Made by a program: the position numbers and the translations under genes. A stretch of DNA of 64,000 bases from Catenaria anguillulae PL171. Lineage: Eukaryota > Blastocladiomycota > Blastocladiomycetes > Blastocladiales > Catenariaceae. Below the pieces are notes generated by a model. It made no database searches. It had not been told where the DNA came from and saw only the letters and a program-made list of their open reading frames with translations. The stretch is taken from positions 1 through 64,000 of the forward strand of contig MCFL01000040.1 in assembly GCA_002102555.1 (NCBI GenBank), given 5' to 3'. Every line of letters begins with the position of its first letter. The first letter of the stretch is position 1. This document shows, piece after piece, positions 34,401 to 44,362 of this stretch.

Positions 34401-35348
34401 CTAGCACTTGTTCTCCTGGTCACGGACGGCACCGCCATCCCCACCAACCAACGTGGCCGTCGACGCCTCCACATCCGCCGCCGCCGCGGCAGTCACCGGC
34501 GCCACCTTGTTGGCCCTACGGTACCAAGTGACCAACCCAAACATGGCATTGATCAAAAACAAGCTCCACATGACGACAATGTTGAAATCAAACACATTGG
34601 CGCCCGCAATGCCACTGAACATGAGAATCTGCACGACATCGGCCACAATCCACAAGACCCACTGTTCCCAGAACCGGCCCGTCATGAGCAACTGCGCAAC
34701 AACCTGCAGTGCAACGGCACTCGCATCCAAAATGTGCGGCAGCGGATAGTCGGCGTAAAAGTAGGACCCGGTCATGGCCGTTGCAATCGCTGGAATCTCG
34801 TAATAAAAGGCAACACCCAGTGCGACAACGCCCACAATGGCCAATAGGCGCTGCTTCCACGACATGCTACGGGCAATGGCGCCTTGGTCGCCGGTGTCAA
34901 TGTTGTTGCCCCAAGCGAGAATGCCGGCAATTTGCATGGGCAAGAAGAAGAGGATGTTGAGCTGGAAATCACCCACATAGTCGTATGCCAGCGAGGCCAG
35001 CCCGTAGCAAATGCAATTGATGACGCCCCAGAAAAAGTTGGAGTAGCGCGACAGCGCTGCGAGCACCACGCACAGCACGCCAGAGAAGGACGCCAGGCCC
35101 GAGAGCGTCATGAGCACACGCTTCCAGACGGCCCGGCCAAAGGTTTCGTCATTGACCCATTTGAGGATGTTGAGTTCGCGGGACGGGAACAGCACGGCCG
35201 ATAGGTCAATGATGGAGAAGGTGATGGAAAACAGCGCAAAGATGGTAACGGCAATGCGCTGGTTGGGCGTGAGGCGGGCCAGGTCCTTGGGAACGGCGCG
35301 CAGGAGGTCGGCAACGAGGGTGCCGAGCGATTTCCGGGGTTGAGTCAT
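34401..35348 (-). CDS. pnuC: PnuC-type nicotinamide (riboside/mononucleotide) transporter
   Basis: An intact 315-residue frame from ATG 35348 (MTQPRKSLGTLVADLLRA); ATG 35480 in the same frame would add 44 residues. Seven or so hydrophobic helices are present. Diagnostic PnuC segments are FWGVINCICYGLASLAYDYV, LNILFFLPMQIAGILAW, SWKQRLLAIVGVVALGVAFY and the block ALQVVAQLLMTGRFWEQWVL with WIVADVVQ. Bacterial PnuC proteins take up nicotinamide riboside by facilitated diffusion, feeding NAD salvage. The eukaryotic copy has extra N- and C-terminal tails (Ala/Thr-rich C-terminus) and no organelle presequence, so the plasma membrane is a reasonable guess. Eukaryotic members are scarce in my knowledge, which raises horizontal transfer from bacteria as a possibility. 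No introns. Confidence 0.9.
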   Translation of the reverse strand: MTQPRKSLGTLVADLLRAVPKDLARLTPNQRIAVTIFALFSITFSIIDLSAVLFPSRELNILKWVNDETFGRAVWKRVLMTLSGLASFSGVLCVVLAALSRYSNFFWGVINCICYGLASLAYDYVGDFQLNILFFLPMQIAGILAWGNNIDTGDQGAIARSMSWKQRLLAIVGVVALGVAFYYEIPAIATAMTGSYFYADYPLPHILDASAVALQVVAQLLMTGRFWEQWVLWIVADVVQILMFSGIAGANVFDFNIVVMWSLFLINAMFGLVTWYRRANKVAPVTAAAAADVEASTATLVGGDGGAVRDQENKC

Positions 35349-36371
35349 GGCGTTGTGGGCGGTTATGCGGACAGAATGGCGTTGCGTGTGGTAGTCGAAA
35401 TGAAATGTGGGAGCATTGACCGTTATGTATGCCGTCGCCGGAAAAACAGGGATAGCCGGGTGTATAGGACTGTATCTCAACGTCAGGGCAAAAGGCAGCA
35501 GGGTTCCATTGGCTATTTGTTTTTTGTTATCTGCTCAAATAGAGGGGATATGGATTGGGAAGGATTCATCAGCAGGAAAACTTTGCCCGTCTTGATCAGA
35601 GTGATCTGTCACACGCCAAGCCACTGACACGTCCTCGTTGACTCACTCCCGATATCAAATTTCGCGGGCAGGAAATGCGGGCGCGATTTGCCACGACTGG
35701 GTTCTGTCGAGATGAAATCGCATTTCGTCCGGGATTAAAGTCGGAATGTGGCAATGGAGAGGTCATTCTCACATAGAAATGCTATCGCGATGATTATCCC
35801 GCCCGCCCACGTCTCGTGTGAGGCTGTGACTGGGTGTCAGCCGCGACGACGACGTGGGCTGTTTGGGACTATGATTGTAGGGCGGCCGGAGTGGGAACTG
35901 GGAGCCCTGGTCGGATCTGGGGTGGTGCAGCTTCCAGTTGTCGGGGATTCCTCCTTGGTAATTGCCTCCCACTACCAGTCGAAATGAAGAAGCTGTTGTG
36001 AGGCTTATCCATTTAACATTGGGAACCACTGAGTCTGAAAAAGAAAGAAAACTACATGACATAGTCCATGACGGTGAGCAGGGCTACGGCTGTAGATGGG
36101 CCTTCATGCGCACCGAGGGCCTCCGGATCGTGTGGGGCATGGAGGAATACTTGCATCTGGTATGAGATGAGAAGGCAGGTTCCTCGGAAGACTTGCTCGC
36201 GGGCGCCAACCACCATCTATTCACCGACGTGAGGAGATAAACATGTTTGTTTGTCGATATGTAAATAGCTGGGAATGATGCCGACAAGTGACGAAAGCAT
36301 TGATATTTGAGCAGGAAATAAAAACCATATTATTCATAAATACCTTGTCTAGTCGTCTGTCTATCGTCACA
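35349..36371. other. intergenic, no gene seen
   Basis: About 1 kb between the PnuC start and the 3' end of the BTB gene. Short open frames on either strand resemble nothing known. It should hold the PnuC promoter. Confidence 0.45.
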
Positions 36372-37502
36372 TCAACAGCTCACGGCATGGGCGCCCAGCG
36401 CAATCTTGTCTTGCCCACGAATCTCCTTCACCTCCGAGCTCACCCTGACAAACTGCGCATTCAACAAATTGACCATTTCGCGATTTGCTGCTCCAACGAG
36501 CACGGGCAACTCGAGCAAGCGTGCAAGATCCATGAGCTCAAGCAACTGATGCACCGTCAACGCGGTCAAGTCCACGTCCAATGCAGCTTGAGCAACGGCC
36601 GCTGGAGACGCAGGCCCATCTGCATCGGCCGCGACTTGATCGACCAGCGTCACCTCTTGATCCACATCTTGACTGGTAGTCTTGGGACTCGCGCAACCCG
36701 CCTTGGCTTGGACGCCAGGTAACGGCTTGCCAATGACCCACCCAGTGTACATGTGAATCAAACACGGCAACAACGCGGACGCGGGTCAGCCAAATTGAAT
36801 GGGCTCATCGGCCTTGACCGAGTCTGCCCAGTCGCCCTTGAACATGGTGATAAAGAATGGCGAAGCACGAGCAAGAATAGCGCGAGACACGTGAATCGCG
36901 GTCGACGAGTCGTTGGGCATGAGAGAGCAATCCGAAAAGGTTGGGTCATTGAATGTGACGAGTTCAGGTAGGGCCAGGATCGAGTACTTGGCTGGGACGG
37001 CAACGAGCATGGGCTCAAACTTGATGTGAGCGCATTGCAGGGAGACTTGGTCGCTGGGTGTAAATGGAGTGCTCGCAAATGTCACAGAGTACTTGCGACC
37101 GTTTGCTGGACGGGCAAGTGTGAACGACTCTCCAGCGACAGTGATACGAAAGATGAGGTTGGGCTGTTTCCTTGCACCAAACCCAAGCTGGCATTGGTGG
37201 TCCCCGTGTTGTGATGGCTGATTTGCATTCGACTTGACAATGGTGAGGACGGCCGTCAGAGCAACGCTGGAGTTGATGTGTGAATGCAGCAAGGTATGGA
37301 TTTGGAAGTCGAAAAATGAACTGGAGCCGGCAAAGCACGTATGTAGGGGAGGGAATTCCGCTTGTATTTCAAGTCCGGCACATAGCCGCTCTGAATGGAT
37401 TCGAATCTGCAGAGAAGGAATGAATGCTGAACGTGAGCAATGCACCTCGCACTGAGCACGACCGACGTCAGTTGGCTGATTTGTCCGAAATCCGTCCGAC
37501 AT
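36372..37502 (-). CDS. BTB-domain protein with MATH-like N-terminus (family copy B), in-frame TGA
   Basis: The frame begins near 37502 (MSDGFRTNQPTDVGRAQ) and runs through a beta-rich N-terminal half (ITVAGESFTLARPANGRKYS) into the BTB signature FSDCSLMPNDSSTAIHVSRA and ASPFFITMFKGDWAD. At 36788-36786 a TGA replaces the Trp of the family motif F-G-W-P-A. The same frame continues with PASALLPCLIHMYTGWVIGK, an Ala/Asp-rich linker and the C-terminal helices TVHQLLELMDLARLLELPVL to the stop at 36372. So only one codon is off in about 376. Comparable copies (18.4, 37.7, 54.1 kb) have TGG there. It could be a pseudogene, a read-through gene or a base error. Confidence 0.72.
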
Positions 37503-37743
37503 GATGCCTTTCTGTCATTTACATGCCCAAAATCTGCTCGGTCCTCTATGGCCACTCTGCCATAAGTTATGGCACTTCGCCGAGAGCAGAGAATCAATGG
37601 CTCAGTTTACCTTGCATTGCATAAGGATTTGCACACGTAGCCAAACGAGAGCGCTTGCTCGACAGACAGACGTTGATTGGGCAACAAAAAGCAAGTCACA
37701 CGCGCCAGCACAATCAACAAGTCTCTGTATAAAATCGGGCCAT

Positions 37744-38775
37744 TCACTCTTCCTCCAACTCGGCCGTCAACAATCTCACCATCTCCATTGTTGCAGCCTT
37801 GACCATGTCCTTCAACTCGAGCAACTTGGCCAAATCCTTGACATGCAGCAACTCGTGCACAGACAAATCGTCAACGTCTACCTTGTACAGATCACACACC
37901 TCTTGCACCTTTTCCGCCTGCGGAAGCGGCTGGCCAACAACCCAACCCGAGTACATGTGAATCAAGCACAGCACAGTGGCCGCCGAGCTCCACCCAAAGT
38001 CAACGGGCTTGTCGGATTTGGCCGCGTCGGCCCAAGGGCCGCGAAACATGTTGACGAAAAACGGCGACGAGCGCGCGAGAATGGCGCGCGAGACGTGGAT
38101 CGGGACGGTCGAGTTGTTGGGGAGCAGGGAACAGTCGCAAAAGTCGGCATCATTCAACGAGATCAAGTCGGATGGAAGCAACGACTTGGACGGTATTTTG
38201 ACTTGAATGCGGTCTAAATGTACGACAGCGCGGTCCACACAAAAGGACGTGCCTGATTCAAACAAGTCGGAATGGTGCGGCAAGACAATCGTGGGCGACT
38301 CGCGTCCGATTTCGACAAGGATAGGATCCCAGGACATCACGAGGCTGTCGCGCACCGATTGCGGCGGGTGCGAGAAGGGGGTGCATCTCACGTCCAAGGC
38401 AACCACACATCTGTGCAGTGTTGGAGGTACACTGCGACTGTCACGCAAGCCGTGAACCATGACATGGCAGGCCAAGGTGGTCTTGCCATTGATTTCGTAG
38501 GCCACGACACGCAAGCGAAAGTGGAAGTGGTCGGTCTCGCCATTCAATTCCATTTCCTCACCAGAGTAGATCCAACAAGCAGGTGCTGGGGTCAGTATTT
38601 GGCAGGCGTCGTCGTTCTTGGGCATGATTGCATTGCCTTGGATGGCCTCGATTAACGAAAGTGCGAGCGAAGTGGCTTTGGCAAATGGTGGGACAGAGCC
38701 GAGCTGGGTGGATGGGCGAGGTGGTCGCTGTCGCAGAAGTTGCTGAAGGAATTGCTCCGAGTTTACATATCGCAA
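37744..38775 (-). CDS. BTB-domain protein with MATH-like N-terminus (family copy C), intact
   Basis: A continuous 343-residue frame starting MRYVNSEQFLQQLLRQRPPR. The N-terminal half (about 45-190) is beta-rich with a MATH/TRAF-like pattern (DHFHFRLRVVAYEINGKTTL). The BTB core begins near residue 205: DADFCDCSLLPNNSTVPIHV, SRAILARSSPFFVNMFRGPW, then FGWSSAATVLCLIHMYSGWV. The C-terminal helices are LSVHELLHVKDLAKLLELKD and MEMVRLLTAELEEE. This is the reference for judging the broken copies. BTB proteins with MATH domains typically recruit substrates to Cul3 ubiquitin ligases; that role is inferred from the domain pairing. It is adjacent to and in the same direction as copy B. Confidence 0.85.
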   Translation of the reverse strand: MRYVNSEQFLQQLLRQRPPRPSTQLGSVPPFAKATSLALSLIEAIQGNAIMPKNDDACQILTPAPACWIYSGEEMELNGETDHFHFRLRVVAYEINGKTTLACHVMVHGLRDSRSVPPTLHRCVVALDVRCTPFSHPPQSVRDSLVMSWDPILVEIGRESPTIVLPHHSDLFESGTSFCVDRAVVHLDRIQVKIPSKSLLPSDLISLNDADFCDCSLLPNNSTVPIHVSRAILARSSPFFVNMFRGPWADAAKSDKPVDFGWSSAATVLCLIHMYSGWVVGQPLPQAEKVQEVCDLYKVDVDDLSVHELLHVKDLAKLLELKDMVKAATMEMVRLLTAELEEE

Positions 38776-39174
38776 GCATCGACATGATTAGATGCGCGGG
38801 TATTTATGTATTGATATTGTTTGCCTGAGCGCTCGGGCCAGCAGCAAGTCCAAGATACTCTCCATTGCTGCAGAGATCAGCGTCACCTTCTTCACCTTCG
38901 GCGCAGGTTTACACTTGCACGTCGCACCATGCCCGGGACAGGGACAGGGTTGCCTGGACTGGACCAGCGACGGGTGAGAGGCGGCACTTCACAGGATAGT
39001 AAAGAGCACATTGGGTTACATGCGGGCAGAATACATGAAGATGGCGAGCGAGAACGTTCGACACAGCAAACCCCGCCAGCACAAGTCGGAACGAGCAGAC
39101 AAACAAAAAAGAGAAGGCAAAACGAAAAACGAGAAAGCGACTGCCAACAAATGAAAAAATCAAACACAACGACA
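38776..39174. other. intergenic, no gene seen
   Basis: About 400 bp containing the promoter of the BTB gene and the 3' untranslated part of CCT5. An A-rich tract lies near 39080-39170. Confidence 0.4.
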
Positions 39175-40994
39175 TTACTCCTCCTCGGCGCCATTGACAA
39201 TGACGTCGTCAATCTTCAAAATCATCTTGACCAACTGCGTCGCCAACAACAACTGTGCGCGCTTGCTAATCAAGGGGTCAAACACGTGCTGGTTCTTCAT
39301 GTCCGCATCGCCACGCTGCATGCAATCGACACCCAAGCGCGAGTTGCCCTCGGTGACTTGACGCGCCTTGATTTGCGCCAGCGTGTCAATGGGCGACAAG
39401 CCAGAGTTTTCGGCCAAGGTGAGCGGCACCTGATCGAGGGCAGCGGCGAAGCCGCGCATGGCATATTGCTCGATGGTCTTGACCTTGTCGGCCGCACGCT
39501 CCACGTCGAGCGCACACGCAATTTCGGCCGACCCGCCGCCGTACACGACACGGTTGTCGCGGATCAGGTTGCGCACAACGCACATGGCGTCGTGCAGGGA
39601 ACGGCGAGCTTCGTCAATGATCTGTCGCGATTGCGAGAGAGAGAGAGATAGCGTTAGTTGCATGGTCCAGCGAAAAGGGAATCGAAATAGCGACAAAGAG
39701 ATCCACATTACCATCTTGTTACCACCACGCACAAACACAGTCACGGCCCTCGAGTTGGCGCACTCTTCAATGACGAGCATGCGATCCTTTGTGGTGCCAA
39801 ACGCCAACTCGCGCACCTTGCCGGCCTTGCCCAACTTTTCGGCCGACAAGTCCTCAAACCGGGGCACAATGCGGCCGTTGGTGGCAATGGCAATCAACTC
39901 AATCTCGGGGCCGCCAACCCAACGCACAGCGGGCAACTTGTTTTGCAGCAACAAGTGGTTGGCCTCGTCATCAAAGCCCCACTGGCAAATGACGAGGTTA
40001 GCGCCGGTTTGCTTGACGCGCTGCACCATGTCCTCAAATGTCTTTTGCTCGTACTCGCGCAACTTGTTGTACTCTTCGACCGATGTGATGTCAAGCTTGT
40101 GCTTGGTCTTTGGCTTGGGGGGCTCAAACGGGCACGTGAGAATGGCAATCTTTGCGTCCGTGATCTCCTTTGGCATTTGCGGATGCGACATGTCCTTGTC
40201 CACGACAACGCCGCGCACCAGCACGGTATCAGCGAGCGACCCGCCGACTTTGCCGTCCACCTTGATGAGCTCGAAATCCACGTCTTTGCGGTCGAGATCG
40301 GCCACGGCAAGCACCGCGTCCACGGCAATCTTGGCATAGTGATCGTGGCACTTGCTGACAATCTTTGACGACAAGGACGTGTGTGCCGTCTTGTACAAGT
40401 TGGACGTGTCGGCCTTTGTCCAGGGGACCACGTCCGAGATGCGCTCGAGCGTGCCGAGGGCCACCGAGCACGCACGCTCGTATCCGTCGGAAATGCGAAT
40501 CGGGTGAATGCCGCGGTCCAAGAGCTGCTCTGCCTGCTCGAGCAAAGCACCTGCAAGCACAACCACACCCGTGGTGCCGTCGCCAATCTCGTCGTCTTGC
40601 GACTTGGACAGCTCCACGAGCAGTTTGGCAATCTGGTGCTCCACGTGCATTTCCGACAAGATGGTGGCGCCGTCGTTGGTGATGGTAATGTCGCCGTCGG
40701 GCGACACGAGGATCTTGTCGAGCCCACGCGGGCCCAGCGACGTCTTGACAATGTTGGTGACGGCCTTGGCTGCCAGGATGTGCGACTTTTGGGCCTCGAG
40801 GCCGCGCAGCCGCGATTTGGACGCTTGCTCGCGCACAATGATGAATGGGCGGCCGTATTCGTCTTGGGCGTAGACGGCTTGGTGTTGGGGCTAGAGACAC
40901 AAACACAAGACATGCTTTCCAAGTGGGTGAGTGATGCATGCCCTTCGCATGGACGGCCAGCAGCAAACAGAGGAGAACGGACCCTTCCGGACAT
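39175..40994 (-). CDS. CCT5: T-complex protein 1 (TRiC/CCT) subunit epsilon (three exons)
   Basis: Subunit of the cytosolic group II chaperonin that folds actin, tubulin and WD proteins with ATP. Exons on the minus strand are 40994-40983 (only M-S-G-R), 40890-39712 and 39621-39175, giving 545 residues. Family blocks are [39 protein letters not shown], the ATPase loop [58 protein letters not shown] and [17 protein letters not shown]5 identity rests on the KPKTKHKLD and [15 protein letters not shown] segments. Intron 2 (90 bp, 39711-39622) contains no stop and is a multiple of three, so retention would insert 30 residues. It is head-to-head with the SCY1-like gene. Confidence 0.97.
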
Positions 40995-41459
40995 GATGGG
41001 CAAATGAGGGTTGGGGGGTTCGTGTCAATTGAATGTAGATCACACGGCGGCAAAAGTGTCTGGGCAGATTGTTGAGTGTTGATCTCGCAGGTCAAGGGCG
41101 GCGGGTCGGCGGACGAGGGGATCACAGGCGGGGGGTCGGGGTCTCACGTGGGCAGGGGCGAGAGACGGCAGAGGGGCGCTCCGAGGATTGAATGCAGCAA
41201 GATCCGTGGCACTATGGCGTTGACTAACCGATGCGATCAAGACTTGATTGATGGCTAGCACTCAATTAATCATTGAGCAGTTGGTCCAGTCGTTGAGGTG
41301 GCGATCTGCAAAATATGCGACCGTGGAGGCACACCGATCGATCCACGCGCACGCCACTTTCATTCACAAACGAACGACTTGTCACAACGTTGGTGGCGAC
41401 CTGAACTCGGCCCAGGATTCCATGTATACGGAATACATACGGGTGATGAATGAATAGCA
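40995..41459. promoter_or_regulatory. divergent promoter region between CCT5 and the SCY1-like gene
   Basis: A 465 bp segment separates the two start codons. Both transcripts must start here. I see no element that I can name reliably. Confidence 0.5.
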
Positions 41460-44109
41460 ATGGCCAGCATCGTGTCGTCCTTTATCCGCTCCACCGTGTC
41501 GCGCACCTTTGGGCCGGGCGCACACCTGCCCAACGTGTCGCTTGGGGACAAGGTGCCCAACCCAGGCTCGTACGGCGACCTGTGGACCTCTGTCTACAAT
41601 GGTCACTTGCGCGACGATGCCACCACGCAGGCCACCATCTTCCACTTTGACCCGTCGGCCCACCCGCGCGGCAAGGACCTCGCCCCGCTCGCCCAGAACG
41701 CCCTCAAGCGCTTCAAGACCATCCGCCACCCGGACGTCCTGCGCTACCTCGACGGCACCGCCACCGACTCTGGCCACGTGTACATTGTCACGGATCGTGT
41801 GTCGCCCTGCTCATTGGCTGGCGGTGTCGACGAGCGCTTGCTAGTTCTCGGCCTTTACAAGATTGCCACGGCCCTGCAGTTTTTGCACCGTGACTGCAAG
41901 CTCGCCCATGGCAACCTCAACCCGAAATCCATTTACGTGACGCCCGCGGGCGAATGGCGCCTTGGTGGGCTCGAGCTCGTCACGGCCGCTTCTGACACGT
42001 TTACTCCGGGAGCACACTTGCTCCAGCAACCGTATCGTGACCCGAGCCCATCTTCACACGGCATTGCCCTCGACATGTTCCTGCTTGGATCCCTCATTCA
42101 AGCCGCCATTCCATCCACCTCGCCCGTGGCTCCCGACCTGCATCGGTACATGCAAATGATGCTTGTTCCCGAACCGACTCGCCGTCCAGGCGATCTGGCC
42201 GCGTTCTTGCACTGCGCCACGTTTGGGGCCAGCGCATTGGTCAGCGTGTGCTCGTCCATGGAAAACATGGCCATGTTGGACGAGCGCGAACGGAACGCCC
42301 TGATTGAGCGCGTAGCCGTTGCCGTGGACGAGTTTCCGGTCGAGTTTAGCAAGTTCAAAGTGTTGCCCATCTTGTTGACCAGTTTGGAGCACGGCACTGG
42401 TCCGACCAATTTTCCGTCCCTTGCTCTCTTTATATTTCCATTCGAGCTAACGCTGTCCCAACATTTGTCAATCCAACAGTCGCACCCAAAACACTTGCCC
42501 CCATCTTCAAAATCGCGGCCCACCTCTCGTCCACCGAATTCGCCACGCTGCTCAACCCTTCGCTCGTCAAACTCTTTTCGCTAACCGACCGTGCCGTCCG
42601 TCTCACCCTGCTCGAAGTGCTCCCACTATTTGTGTCCCGCCTCGACAAGAAACTCGTCGACAAGCTGTTCCCTCATATTGCCCTCGGGTTTGCCGACACG
42701 GCGCCCATCATCCGCGAGCACACGGTGCGTGCCATGGTCTTGCTTGCCCCCGTCATGTCGTCCAGCCTCGTGAATGGCGACGTGTTGCGGCACCTAGGCA
42801 AGGCACAAACCGATTCGGAGCCGGGCATCCGAACCAACGCCACCGTGTGTTTGGCCAAGGTCGCGCCGCACTTGTCGACGTCGATGCGTGGCAAAGTCCT
42901 GATTCCGGGGCTAACGCGCGCACTCGCCGACACGTTTCCACCTGCGCGCGTCGCAGGACTCAATGGGCTTGTGGTGTCGCTCGAGTACTTTTCCGCACCG
43001 GACATGGCCGCAAAGGTGCTGCCGGCCGTGGCGCCGCTCATGCTCGATTCTGAAAAGACGGCACGCAATCTCGCGTTCCAAATTGCGGATGCCGTGCTGG
43101 TAGTGGTGCGCGATGCCGCGGCGAAAATGCCAGAGACGGGCATTCCCGTTGGATCGCCAGCCGAAGGCGCGCTGGATGATAAGAGTAGGGACGCCAGTTT
43201 GGCCATGGCCGTGGCCGTGGGCCAGGCAGAGGTGGTGAGTAGGGTACCCGGAAGTGGTGCCGTGTTGGCGGCCGCAACAGCCACGACGACGACGACGACG
43301 ACGACCCCCGGAACGAGTTCGGTGGGCGCGAGTCGTGTTGGATCCGGATCATCGCTCGCAAACGCATTTGCAGCTCCTATGGCTACATCTTCTTCGTCCG
43401 CAGTACCACACAAACAACCTGCATCCACGGGCGGGGACGATTGGGACGGGTGGGGCGACTCGCTCGGTTCCACGTTGCCCACCACTACATCCTCAACACT
43501 CACTCCAACACCCGCACCAGCAACCTCCAACACCGCTTCTTCAAGCATGGGGCTTGACGCCTGGGGCCCATTGGCTGCCAAACCGGCAGCCACCAATCCG
43601 GCAGCCGTCAATGCATTTGCGTCTGCCTTTGGATCGCCATCGTCATCGTCACCGTCACCTAAACCGGCTGCTGCCGCCGCGTCGCATGCGTTCCCGGCAG
43701 CACCGCAGTGGTCGTTGCCTCCACCACCACCGGGCGGTGCGAAATCGAGCGCGTCGCCGTTTGGCGGGTCGGGCGCAGCGAGTGCGAGCAACCCATGGAG
43801 TGCGTACTTACAGTCTATAACTTTGCTTTCATTTTCATGTAGACTGATGATTTGTGTGTATGTATGGCAGATGCATTCGGGTCGTCGTCTTCCCCGTCGC
43901 CGGCGCTTTCAAGCACAAGTTCGAGTGCGTGGCCGCCAGCAGCTGCGGGTGGCGGCGGTGCAGCGGCGTTTCCACCAATGAAGCCCATGACGCCCGTGGC
44001 GGCTTCGGGGGGTATGGGCGGATTCCCGTCGCTTGTGCCCACACCAGCTACGGCGAATGCAAAGACAGAGGAGGCAAAGGCGGATGATGGGTGGGGAGAT
44101 TGGAAGTAA
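41460..44109 (+). CDS. SCYL1: SCY1-like pseudokinase with HEAT repeats (three exons)
   Basis: SCYL/Cex1-type proteins act in Golgi-ER traffic (COPI) and tRNA nuclear export. Exons 41460-42399, 42480-43799 and 43871-44109 give 832 residues. The N-terminal kinase fold (about residues 15-260) lacks the catalytic elements: HRDLK is replaced by LAHGNLNPKSIYV and DFG by GGLEL. HEAT repeats follow (about 290-560), for example SLTDRAVRLTLLEVLPLFV, FADTAPIIREHTVRAMVLL and PGIRTNATVCLAKVAPHL. The C-terminal third is Ser/Ala/Pro-rich low complexity with two W-G-D elements (DWDGWGDS and the final DDGWGDWK). A CGA/ACG triplet repeat encodes poly-Thr near 43280. Both introns join cleanly. Confidence 0.93.
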
Positions 44110-44362
44110 GAAGCAGGATTGCATTTGTGGATCACTTCGTGCTGGATTTCTGGATTAATAGCTTTTGTTGCAAGATGTCGAAGTGTGTGTGCCACCAGCG
44201 TTTGGTCTTGCTGGTTGCTGTTGCTGCTGCCGCGGCCGACGCACATATCCGAATCAGATCCTGCTATTTACGATAGACCTCTGCATGAGTTGAAATCAAT
44301 GCTGATCCTTGGCCGACATCCATGCATTTGACGACCCAATGCAATGTAAAATCAGTTAAAAC
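44110..44362. other. short intergenic region
   Basis: The 250 bp between the SCY1-like gene and the next ankyrin-like gene; nothing recognised. Confidence 0.4.

Noticed and set aside
42673-43791. 372-codon minus-strand open frame
   Set aside because: It is antisense to the SCY1-like gene, follows its Ala/Ser/Pro bias and has no recognisable domain.
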